A DNA stretch of 10,751 bases. It comes from Betaproteobacteria bacterium (GTDB lineage: Bacteria; Pseudomonadota; Gammaproteobacteria; Burkholderiales; CAIKXV01). The translations under genes and the position numbers were made by a program. The DNA lies in assembly GCA_947456915.1 (NCBI GenBank), contig CANGUQ010000096.1, positions 1 to 10,751 on the forward strand, read 5' to 3'. Below the pieces are notes generated by a model, which saw only the letters and a program-made list of their open reading frames with translations, had not been told where the DNA came from and ran no database searches. Numbering within the stretch: the stretch's first letter is position 1; each line of letters starts with the position of its first letter. Shown here in pieces: positions 1 through 5,940 of this stretch.

Positions 1-106
1 AGTTGGCGAAGTCGTACATCGCCCACGACACCGCTTCGCGCGGACGCACGTGAGGCTGCAGCAGCGCAGCGAGTCCGCGCTGCGGCCGGCGCTCCGGCGG
101 GCTCAT
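1..106 (-). CDS. UMF1/Atg22-like MFS transporter, N-terminal fragment
   Basis: Only the first 35 residues lie in the window; the gene continues past the left edge. Its ATG (104-106) overlaps the TGA of the preceding MFS gene as ATGA, so it is the third gene of a translationally coupled run. After a basic, proline-rich lead of about 22 residues comes PREAVSWAMYDFAN. This matches the hallmark opening of the UMF1 (Atg22-like) branch of the Major Facilitator Superfamily, where a W-A-x-Y-D-x-A-N-S motif precedes the first membrane helix. Members are polytopic inner-membrane proteins with about 12 helices, usually of unknown substrate. The call rests on that motif plus the MFS context; the rest of the protein cannot be seen. 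It is a different MFS branch from the two upstream genes. Confidence 0.72.
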   Translation of the reverse strand, partial: MSPPERRPQRGLAALLQPHVRPREAVSWAMYDFAN

Positions 107-1266
107 CGGCCACCCCCGGGGGTACGGCGACGCCGCGCATCGCGCGCGATCACCCCCGCGCCAGCGGCGAGCACCAGCGACAGCGCGATGGCCAGCGGCA
201 CCAGCCCGGCCACGCCGGCCAGAGCGCCGAAGCCCACCGGGACGGTCACCTCGATCGACTTGTTGACCGTCTGGCGCAGGCCGATCGCCTCGGCTGCGCG
301 GCCCTCGGGGGCACGCGCATAGGTGAGCGCCATCGACAGGGGCATGCCGCAGCCCAGCGTGAGCCCGAACACCGCGGCCAGCGCGAGCAGCAGCGCGGGC
401 ACCGATGTCGAGATCATCAGGATCCCCACTACCGCAGCGCCGGCCAGCGCCCCGCACAGAACGCCCTCCTCGCCGAAGCGCCGCACGAGTTGCGGCAGCA
501 CCATGCGCACGACGAATGACGCGCCGGCGTAGGTGGCGAGCAGCAGGCCGATGAACGTTGCCGACAGGCCGAGCGAGGAGCCGTACAGCGGCACGAACAG
601 CGCGAACAGCTCGTTGCCGGATTCGATGATGGCTGCGGCGATCAGCGCACGACGCAGCGCCGGACGTGCCCACAGATCGCGCGCCGAGGCACGCGCCGGG
701 CGCGACGCGTCCTCGCGTGGCGCCGCCGGCATCCGAGCGCGCAGCACGATCACCATCAGGAACGCGAACAGCGGAGCGATCGCCAGGCACAGCGCGGCAC
801 CGCGATGCCCGATCAGGTCGATCGCCACGCCGGTGCTCGCGCGCCCGATCACGCCGGCCAGCGCAACGCCGAGCGAGTAGTAGCTGAAGTTGCGGGTGCG
901 CTCCTGCGGCGCCCCCAGCCCGCCGACCAGGCTCTGCCCCGCAACCGCGTAGATCATGAACGACACGCCGATCAGCGCCGCCATCGGATACAGCGCCCAC
1001 AGCCCGGGGGCAGCCCAGATCAGCGCGATCGCTCCGCCCACCCCGCCGCAGCCCAGGGCGAGCGGCAGACGCACACCGGTGCGATCGATCCAGCGCCCGG
1101 CGGTGAGCGCGAACAGGGCTGGCAGGATCGAGAACAGCGCGAACGTGAGCCCCACCTGCAGCGGCGTCGCGCCCAGGTCGATCGCATAGAGCGCGATCAG
1201 CAGCTTGGCGCCGATCACCCCGAGATGGGTGAGCAGCACGATCGCCACCACGTGGTAGATGCTCAC
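103..1266 (-). CDS. MFS transporter (second of tandem pair)
   Basis: A 387-residue inner-membrane secondary transporter with the length and repeated hydrophobic segments of a 12-helix MFS protein. The GTG start (1264-1266) overlaps the upstream gene's stop as GTGA. An in-frame extension further upstream exists but overlaps the neighbour, and the sequence only becomes hydrophobic from this GTG. With this start the protein aligns without gaps to its upstream paralogue: ALYAIDLGA at 25-33, and the MFS motif-A-like loop GRWIDRTG with G57, D61, R62 and G64 at identical positions. Further matches are RNFSYYSLG, GVAIDLIGHR, GCGMPLSMALTYARAPEGR and EAIGLRQTVN in the second half. A hydrophilic stretch rich in Arg and Ala around residues 195-215 separates the two six-helix halves. 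The substrate cannot be read from the sequence. The C-terminal tail is short and strongly basic. Confidence 0.88.
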   Translation of the reverse strand: MSIYHVVAIVLLTHLGVIGAKLLIALYAIDLGATPLQVGLTFALFSILPALFALTAGRWIDRTGVRLPLALGCGGVGGAIALIWAAPGLWALYPMAALIGVSFMIYAVAGQSLVGGLGAPQERTRNFSYYSLGVALAGVIGRASTGVAIDLIGHRGAALCLAIAPLFAFLMVIVLRARMPAAPREDASRPARASARDLWARPALRRALIAAAIIESGNELFALFVPLYGSSLGLSATFIGLLLATYAGASFVVRMVLPQLVRRFGEEGVLCGALAGAAVVGILMISTSVPALLLALAAVFGLTLGCGMPLSMALTYARAPEGRAAEAIGLRQTVNKSIEVTVPVGFGALAGVAGLVPLAIALSLVLAAGAGVIARDARRRRTPGGGR

Positions 1267-2402
1267 CGCCGCCGCTCCAGCAGCGATCCGATGGCGGCGC
1301 TCGCGATCAGCAGCGCACCGTTGGCCCAGAACACGGCGAGCACCCCCAGAGCGGAACCCAGGGTGCCGAACAGCACCGGAATTCCCAGATGGGTCATGTT
1401 GACGATCGTGAAGCGCACGCCCAGCGCCTCGCCGGAGCGGCCGGCCGGCGCGCGGTTGTAGCACATCATCATCGTCATCGGCTGGCCGCAACCCACCCCC
1501 AGGCCGAGCACGAACGACAGCAGCGCGAGCAGCCACCACGCGCCGGTGAACGGAAACACCAGATACGCCGCACCGGCCAGCAGCAGCGACCAGACGAGCA
1601 GCCGGCGCTCGCCCAGCCGCTCGATCAGCGAGGGCATCAGCGCACGGATCACGAACGCAGCCGCAGCGAAGGTGCCGAGCACGATGCCGATCATCGACGC
1701 CGACAGCCCGATCGAGTGCGCATAGATGGGCAGAAAGAACGAGTACAGATCGACCGCAGCCACTGCCACCGCGCTCATCACGAATACCGGCCGCAGTTCA
1801 CGCCGGCGCAGCATCTCCAGCACGTCGGCCCTGACCGCGCTACCGTCGCCGCGCGGCGGCGTCGGCAGATGCGAGCGCAGCCAAGCCAGCATCGCGAGCG
1901 TCCCGAGCGGCAGCACCGCGAGCGCAAGATACGACCAGCGGTGACCGACCCCGTCGATCAGGAGTCCGGCCGCCACCGGACCGACGAGTTGTCCGATGGA
2001 CACCGCGAGGCTGAAGTTGGCGACATTGCGCGCACGAGCCGGTCCATCACCGAGACGGTTGGTGATGCTCTGCATCGCCACGATGAAGTAGACGTTGGAC
2101 AGTCCCATCACCGCAGCCGACACGAGCAGGCCGGGAAGGGTCGGCAGCAGCAGCGGAATCACCAGCCCGACGATCATGCCGACTGCGCCCCACACGAGCG
2201 AGGGCAGATAGCCGCGGCGATCGAGCACGCGCCCGGCGGCCACCGACAGCAGGGTCGGAAACAGCGCGTAGAGGCCGACGAGGACGCCGATCGTCGCCGA
2301 ACCCGCGCCCAGTTCCAGCGCGTACAGGGTAACCACCACGGAGCTGCCCTTGATCGCCGTGATGCACAGCACAGGCAGGCCGATCGTCATGTACAACACC
2401 AT
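1263..2402 (-). CDS. MFS transporter (first of tandem pair)
   Basis: A 379-residue MFS transporter and the first gene of the minus-strand MFS run. The chosen ATG (2400-2402) begins MVLYMTIGLPVLCITAIKG, the first membrane helix. A strong purine-rich site (AGGGAGG) lies 11 nt upstream, inside a hairpin described separately. An upstream in-frame ATG is possible, but it adds a hydrophilic 42-residue lead that does not look like protein of this family. This start also gives a gap-free alignment with the downstream paralogue: TLYALELGA, then the motif-A-like GRVLDRRG with G57, D61, R62 and G64. Later shared blocks are RNVANFSLA, GLLIDGVGHR, GCGQPMTMMMCYNRAPAGR and EALGVRFTIVN. A charged central loop (PPRGDGSAVRADVLEMLRRRE) separates the halves. 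The pair probably arose by duplication. The substrate is unknown, and drug or metabolite export or organic-acid transport are all possible. Confidence 0.88.
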   Translation of the reverse strand: MVLYMTIGLPVLCITAIKGSSVVVTLYALELGAGSATIGVLVGLYALFPTLLSVAAGRVLDRRGYLPSLVWGAVGMIVGLVIPLLLPTLPGLLVSAAVMGLSNVYFIVAMQSITNRLGDGPARARNVANFSLAVSIGQLVGPVAAGLLIDGVGHRWSYLALAVLPLGTLAMLAWLRSHLPTPPRGDGSAVRADVLEMLRRRELRPVFVMSAVAVAAVDLYSFFLPIYAHSIGLSASMIGIVLGTFAAAAFVIRALMPSLIERLGERRLLVWSLLLAGAAYLVFPFTGAWWLLALLSFVLGLGVGCGQPMTMMMCYNRAPAGRSGEALGVRFTIVNMTHLGIPVLFGTLGSALGVLAVFWANGALLIASAAIGSLLERRR

Positions 2403-2408
2403 CCGGGC

Positions 2409-2427
2409 CGATGCCTCCCTGGCATCG
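2409..2427 (-). promoter_or_regulatory. Hairpin enclosing the Shine-Dalgarno of the first MFS gene
   Basis: On the minus strand the sequence reads CGATGCC AGGGA GGCATCG, a perfect 7-bp stem with a 5-nt loop. It ends 6 nt before the ATG at 2402. The Shine-Dalgarno sequence AGGGAGG is formed by the whole loop plus the first two bases of the 3' stem, so the ribosome site is partly held in the structure. A GGA displayed in a hairpin loop over the ribosome site is the classic arrangement of CsrA/RsmA targets. Binding by such a protein is inference; the pairing is seen directly. Confidence 0.5.
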
Positions 2428-2489
2428 CGTACAGCGCTTGTCGGCTCGACGCCCGCATGCACAGCGACGCCGCACGGTCTTCCGCGTCG

Positions 2490-2495
2490 AGTGTA
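2490..2495 (-). promoter_or_regulatory. Candidate -10 element for the MFS operon
   Basis: On the minus strand TACACT, followed by CG, matches TATAAT at four of six positions. It lies 87 nt before the MFS ATG, which would give an untranslated leader of about 80 nt containing the ribosome-site hairpin. No convincing -35 box is visible at 16-18 nt. The same TANACTYG pattern recurs before two other genes in the window. Confidence 0.25.
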
Positions 2496-2538
2496 ACCGA
2501 TCGGCCCCGCTGGCCATCGGCGACACACGGCACGGCGC

Positions 2539-2570
2539 GATCGAGTGGTCGATCACGCCCGTGAACGGGC
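2539..2570. promoter_or_regulatory. Two adjacent small palindromes upstream of the MFS operon
   Basis: GATCGA-GTGG-TCGATC (2539-2554) is a perfect 6-bp inverted repeat with a 4-nt spacer. Two bases later GCCCG-TGAA-CGGGC (2557-2570) is a perfect 5-bp inverted repeat. They sit about 45-75 bp upstream of the candidate MFS -10, where an operator or activator site could lie. No T-run follows either on either strand, so they are not obvious terminators. A regulatory role is inference, and short palindromes also arise by chance in GC-rich DNA. Confidence 0.25.
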
Positions 2571-2591
2571 AGCACGCAGGAGGCGTCACGC

Positions 2592-2682
2592 GCCATGACG
2601 AACCCTCGACGCGGGGTGATGCCCCACGTCGCGCCGAAACCTCGAAAAGGGGCCAGGCCCCATGTCGAAACTTCGTCATGGC
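2592..2682. repeat. 91-bp element with paired inverted REP-like ends
   Basis: The element is bounded by an 11-bp perfect inverted repeat, GCCATGACGAA (2592-2602) and TTCGTCATGGC (2672-2682). Read inward from either end, the similarity continues: after three variable bases both arms have TCGAC, two variable bases, GGGG, a four-base loop, then GCCCC. Each arm therefore carries its own small hairpin (about 2607-2631 on the left, 2649-2661 on the right). Two similar palindromic units facing each other are the architecture of a REP doublet (BIME) or a very small non-autonomous element. No transposase is present in the window. Copy number elsewhere in the genome cannot be judged here. Confidence 0.6.
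2645..2661 (-). terminator. Candidate intrinsic terminator of dsbC
   Basis: On the minus strand GGGGCC-T-GGCCCC is followed directly by TTTT, about 100 nt after the dsbC stop. The formal loop is only one base, so in RNA the stem would open to roughly GGGG/CCCC with a five-base loop. The short T-run makes it a modest terminator. The hairpin is part of the paired repeat at 2592-2682. A second stem, GCGGGC-GCCG-GCCCGC (2695-2710), lies between it and dsbC but has no T-run. Confidence 0.4.
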
Positions 2683-2761
2683 CCCTGGTTCAAGGCGGGC
2701 GCCGGCCCGCGATGGGCCACGATCCAGCCCTGGCTCGAAGCAGGCGCGTCTCGCCCGAAGC

Positions 2762-3706
2762 CTACTTCTTGCGCGCCGGTTCGGCTGCGGGGATCACCGC
2801 GTTCATGAACTTGTCGATCTGGGCGGCCGGCACCATTCCGGACAGTACGGCGCCGTCGGCGAACACCAGCGTTGGCGTGGATTGAAAGCCCAGCTTGTCG
2901 GAGAGCTTGATCACCTGATCGATCGGATTGCGGCACGAGGGCTTGGAGCGCGGCTGCACCTGCTTGAGCATCCACTCCTCCCACGCACGCCGGGGATCGC
3001 TGGAACACCAGATCTCGAGCGCGCGCGTGCGTGAGCCAGGGCGCATCTGCTCGACCGGGGTGAGAAAGGTGTAGATGGTGACGTTGGTCACCTTCTGCAG
3101 TTCCTGCTCGAGCTGGCTGCAGAACGGGCACAGCGGATCGGAGAACACGTACAGCGTGCGCTTGCCGTCGCCCTTGACCGCCTTGATCGCCATGTCGAGC
3201 GGCAACTTCTTCACGTCGATGGAGTTCAACTGCCGCAGCCGCAGGTCGGTGAGATTGCGATTGGTCGCGGCTTCGATGATGCTGCCCACGAGCAGGTGAC
3301 TCAGCGTCTCGTCGGTGTAGAACAGCCGATTGCCGAAGCTCACCTCGTAGATGCCCGGCAGAGGCGTCCTGCGGATCTCGCGGATCTTCTCGCCCGGCAT
3401 CTTCGCTTCGATCGCCTTGCGCAGATTGTCCTCGGGCGTCTGGGACTGGGCGGCGGACTGGCCCGCGGACTGGGGCAGAGACTGCAGCTGGGACTGGAAC
3501 TGGGCCTGCGCCGTGCCGGTAGCGGCCACCGCGAACGCCGCGATCAGCGGCAGCGCGCGCGCGTGCCGCCGCAGCGCATCCGCAGCGGCCGTGATGGTGG
3601 CGCGCGAGTTCCGGCAGCGCCCGGATGCCGGAGCGAGTGCGCCTGAGCTCGCGCGCACGCGGCCGGCATCGATCGGGGAGCGGGGCGAGACTGAATCGGA
3701 ATTCAC
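2762..3706 (-). CDS. dsbC: Periplasmic thiol:disulfide interchange protein, DsbC family
   Basis: Predicted periplasmic protein-disulfide isomerase that reshuffles wrong disulfides and is normally kept reduced by DsbD. The 314-residue product starts with GTG (3704-3706), preceded by GGAAAGG at 6 nt. Residues about 51-68 are a signal-peptide core ending TGTAQA, with likely cleavage before Q69. A Q/S-rich linker (69-89) follows. The N-terminal DsbC dimerisation domain (about 90-165) contains GIYEVSFGNRLFYTDE and HLLVGSIIEAATNRNLTDLR. The thioredoxin-fold domain has VFSDPLCPFC with catalytic C193 and C196, a second cysteine pair C234 and C258, and the cis-proline motif STPT with P278. CPFC instead of the CGYC of E. 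coli is common in betaproteobacterial DsbC. The lead before the hydrophobic core is unusually long at about 50 residues. The gene stands alone between two minus-strand operons. Confidence 0.9.
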   Translation of the reverse strand: MNSDSVSPRSPIDAGRVRASSGALAPASGRCRNSRATITAAADALRRHARALPLIAAFAVAATGTAQAQFQSQLQSLPQSAGQSAAQSQTPEDNLRKAIEAKMPGEKIREIRRTPLPGIYEVSFGNRLFYTDETLSHLLVGSIIEAATNRNLTDLRLRQLNSIDVKKLPLDMAIKAVKGDGKRTLYVFSDPLCPFCSQLEQELQKVTNVTIYTFLTPVEQMRPGSRTRALEIWCSSDPRRAWEEWMLKQVQPRSKPSCRNPIDQVIKLSDKLGFQSTPTLVFADGAVLSGMVPAAQIDKFMNAVIPAAEPARKK

Positions 3707-3744
3707 GGCGAGCCTTTCCGGGCAGCGGTGTCGGGGGATCGTTG

Positions 3745-3750
3745 ATTATC
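3745..3750 (-). promoter_or_regulatory. Candidate -10 element for dsbC
   Basis: On the minus strand GATAAT matches the sigma-70 -10 consensus at five of six positions. It is 38 nt upstream of the dsbC GTG, between the end of the crotonase gene and dsbC. It is the most AT-rich stretch in this gap. No good -35 box is seen at the right distance, so the call is tentative. It would give dsbC its own transcript separate from the CoA-transferase operon. Confidence 0.35.
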
Positions 3751-3803
3751 GGCGCGTGTGGCCGCGACCTTGAGCACGCCCGGCCAGCCGCGCCCCGCAA
3801 CCC

Positions 3804-4532
3804 TCAGCCGCCGGCGCGGTACGCGGCAATCCGCGCCTTGATCCCGGGACGGATCACCGAGCGCACCAGATCCGCGAGATCGGCATCGGCGCTGCGCGGC
3901 GAAGTGTTGCGCAAGGCGAGGCCGACCGAGGATGCGTCCAGCCGGCCAAATCGACCGCTGATCGACTCGATTGCCGCGGCGAAGTCCTCTCCCGGCAGCC
4001 GCTCGCTGAGCAGACCGACAGCCAGCGCCCGTTCGGCGTCGACCACGGCGCCGGAGAGCAGGATCTCGCGCGCGGCCTGCTGGCCGATCAGCGCGGTGAG
4101 CGAACGCGTGCCGAGCGCGAGCCCGAAGCGCAATCCCGGGAACCGGAACCTTGCATCGGCCAGCCCGAGGCGGAACGTGCACGCTGCCGCCAGATCGGCG
4201 CCGGCGCCGAACGCCCCGCCGCGCACGCAGGCCACCGTGACGCAGGGCAGCTCGCGCAGCGCAGCGAGCATCTGCTCGATCAGCACGAAGCGCAGCAGCA
4301 GTTCGCCCTCGGCAAGGGACTCGAAGCCGGTGAAGTCGAACCCGGCGCAGAAGTTGCGCCCGCGCCCCTCGATCACGAGTACCCGCGGCGGCTGCGCGGC
4401 CACCTGCGCGAACGCGTCGGCCAGCGCCTCGACCATCTGCGCGTCGAGTGCGTTGGCCTTGTCCGCGCGATCTAGCCACAGCCGCTGTACGCCGGTATCG
4501 GCGACCGGCTCGAGCATCACGCGCGCGCTCAC
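3804..4532 (-). CDS. Enoyl-CoA hydratase/isomerase (crotonase) family protein
   Basis: A 242-residue cytoplasmic crotonase-fold protein, slightly short for the family (about 255-265). The GTG start (4530-4532) overlaps the CoA-transferase stop as GTGA and has GAGGGAGG 4-5 nt upstream, so the two proteins are translationally coupled. Conserved parts visible are LDRADKANALDAQMVEAL (20-37), the first oxyanion-hole segment RNFCAGFDF (59-67) and the second at RGGAFGAGADLAAAC (104-118). Ordinary hydratases carry catalytic glutamates in GGGCEL and in PEI/PEV. Here the equivalents are D113 (GAGADL) and G133 (FPGLRFG). Simple hydratase activity is therefore doubtful; isomerase, hydrolase, lyase or ligand-binding roles are open. 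The family call is firm and the reaction unknown. Pairing with a CoA transferase suggests it acts on the acyl-CoA that enzyme makes. Confidence 0.85.
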   Translation of the reverse strand: MSARVMLEPVADTGVQRLWLDRADKANALDAQMVEALADAFAQVAAQPPRVLVIEGRGRNFCAGFDFTGFESLAEGELLLRFVLIEQMLAALRELPCVTVACVRGGAFGAGADLAAACTFRLGLADARFRFPGLRFGLALGTRSLTALIGQQAAREILLSGAVVDAERALAVGLLSERLPGEDFAAAIESISGRFGRLDASSVGLALRNTSPRSADADLADLVRSVIRPGIKARIAAYRAGG

Positions 4533-5740
4533 CGCGCCTCCCTCGCGAGCCACTCCCGATCGACCTCGCCGTCGTGTTCCCCCAGCGCGGGCGGGCGCCG
4601 GTACAGGCGGAAATCGAAACCCGAGATGCGCACCGGGAAACCGACGGTGTGCGTCGCTCGGCCATTGGGCAGCATCATCGCGTGCACCAGTCCGAGATGC
4701 GCCACCTGCGGATCGTGCAGGATCTGCTCGTAGTCGTTGATCGGCGCATACGGCACACCGCGACGATCGAACTCGGCGAGCCAGTGGGCGAGCGGCCGGG
4801 TGGCGAATACTGGCTGCAGCAGGTCGAACAGCTCCCCCTGGTTGCGCGCGCGCAGCTCCTGGGTGAGAAATCGCGCATCGGTCTTCAGTCCGGGCTCGTC
4901 GACCGCATCGCACACCGAGTGCCACAGCTTGTCGTTGCCCGCTGCGATGACGAACGGTGCATCGGCCGCGCGAAATCCGCGATACGGCGCGTTGCGCGGA
5001 TGCGCCGAGCCCAGCGCCGAGGGAATGCGGCCAGTGCCGAAGTACTCGCTCGTCTGCAGCTGAGCGATGCCCAGCAGAGCCCCGACCATCGAGCAGTCGA
5101 CCTGCGCCCCCTGCCCGGTGGCGCGCGCGGTCATCACCGCAGCGAGCGTGGCGAACGCCGCGTACAGGCCGGCGACGAAATCGCCGACCGGCACCCCGGC
5201 CTTCACCGCCTCGCGCCCGGGCTCGCCGGTGACGCTCATCAGCCCGCTGACCGCCTGCACGGTCACGTCGAACGCGCCGCGCGTGGCGTAGGGGCCGGTC
5301 TGTCCGTAGCCGGTGACCGAGGTGAACACGAGCCGCGGATTGACCGAGCGCAGCGCCGAAGCGCCGAGCCCGAGCCGATCGAGCACGCCGGGACGGAAGT
5401 TCTCGACCACGACGTCGGCGGCGGCGGCGAGTGCCTTCAGCCGGGCCACTGCCTGCGCATCCTTCAGGTCCGCGGTGATGCTGCGCTTGTTGCGGTTGAC
5501 CGAGGCGAAGTTCTCCGAGTAGCGGCCCGCTGCCGCATCAGGCCCGTCGACCAGCGGCGGCCAGCGGCGCATGTCGTCGCCGCCTTCCGGTTTTTCGACC
5601 TTCACCACATCGGCGCCCAGATCGGCGAGCAGCATCGCGCAGAACGGCCCGGCAGCGATCTGTCCGAACTCGAGCACGCGAATGCCGGCCAGCGGCCCGA
5701 CCCCGGTGCGCCCGCCGAGGACGCTGTCATGTTCGCTCAT
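4529..5740 (-). CDS. CaiB/BaiF family (class III) CoA transferase
   Basis: A 403-residue cytoplasmic enzyme of the formyl-CoA transferase/CaiB family, which moves CoA between an acyl-CoA and a free carboxylic acid through an aspartyl-CoA intermediate; the fold is shared with alpha-methylacyl-CoA racemase. Conserved segments are PLAGIRVLEFGQIAAGPF (16-33), LLADLGADVVKVEKPEGGD (37-55), NRNKRSITADLK (82-93), VVENFRPGVLDRLGLG (111-126) and TGYGQTGPY (143-151). AFDVTVQAVSGLM follows, and VPVGDFVAG carries the likely catalytic aspartate D187. The ATG (5738-5740) is placed where the family normally starts. It has no Shine-Dalgarno but a -10-like TACACT only 8 nt away. The first gene of a two-gene operon with the crotonase-fold gene, it is divergent from the dehydrogenase cluster. 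The specific acid substrate cannot be told. Confidence 0.9.
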   Translation of the reverse strand: MSEHDSVLGGRTGVGPLAGIRVLEFGQIAAGPFCAMLLADLGADVVKVEKPEGGDDMRRWPPLVDGPDAAAGRYSENFASVNRNKRSITADLKDAQAVARLKALAAAADVVVENFRPGVLDRLGLGASALRSVNPRLVFTSVTGYGQTGPYATRGAFDVTVQAVSGLMSVTGEPGREAVKAGVPVGDFVAGLYAAFATLAAVMTARATGQGAQVDCSMVGALLGIAQLQTSEYFGTGRIPSALGSAHPRNAPYRGFRAADAPFVIAAGNDKLWHSVCDAVDEPGLKTDARFLTQELRARNQGELFDLLQPVFATRPLAHWLAEFDRRGVPYAPINDYEQILHDPQVAHLGLVHAMMLPNGRATHTVGFPVRISGFDFRLYRRPPALGEHDGEVDREWLAREAR

Positions 5741-5748
5741 GGGACACA

Positions 5749-5754
5749 AGTGTA
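5749..5754 (-). promoter_or_regulatory. Candidate -10 element for the CoA-transferase operon
   Basis: On the minus strand TACACT (followed by TG) lies 8 nt before the ATG of the CoA transferase. Transcription from it would begin at or within a couple of bases of the start codon, giving a leaderless message. That fits the absence of a Shine-Dalgarno sequence there. No -35 box resembling TTGACA is visible at 17 nt. Confidence 0.3.
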
Positions 5755-5887
5755 GCGCGGTCGCCCGCAGCGCAGGCGTGGCCCGGAAGGCGCGACCGCA
5801 GCGCTGCGACGAAGGCCACGACGGGAGCACCGCACCGGCCGTCGCCGCCGGGCGCGGCTGCGCGCCGCGCGCACTGCGGCGGTGGCT

Positions 5888-5893
5888 TAGACT
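5888..5893 (+). promoter_or_regulatory. Candidate -10 element for the dehydrogenase operon
   Basis: TAGACT followed by CG lies 47 nt before the ATG at 5941, giving a leader of about 40 nt. It shares the TANACTYG pattern seen before the CoA transferase and the first MFS gene. It is embedded in a weak inverted repeat, GTGG ... CCAC (5882-5901). No clear -35 box is visible in the very GC-rich sequence upstream. The rest of the 200-bp divergent gap holds no recognisable gene. Confidence 0.25.
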
Positions 5894-5940
5894 CGGGCCA
5901 CGAGCGATTCCGCAACGCCCCGAACCGAGCCCTGCCTGCC

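Noticed and set aside
776..1035. Recurrent GCGATCGC-type octamers (for example near 776 and 1025), resembling cyanobacterial HIP1
   Set aside because: They are few, lie inside coding sequence where GAT and CGC codons are frequent, and the gene content is not cyanobacterial.
1389..2564. A 391-codon plus-strand open frame opposite the first MFS gene
   Set aside because: It is rich in Arg, His, Gln and Pro with no domain or hydrophobic core. It mirrors a convincing MFS gene on the other strand and is an expected product of GC-rich codon usage.
2499..2598. A possible small gene in the gap upstream of the MFS operon
   Set aside because: No frame has a ribosome site plus a plausible protein; the short open frames are Arg-rich and overlap the promoter-like and palindromic sequences.
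4448..5755. A 435-codon plus-strand open frame opposite the CoA transferase
   Set aside because: The composition is low-complexity Arg/His/Ala and no motif is visible, while the minus strand encodes a full CaiB/BaiF protein with its catalytic aspartate.
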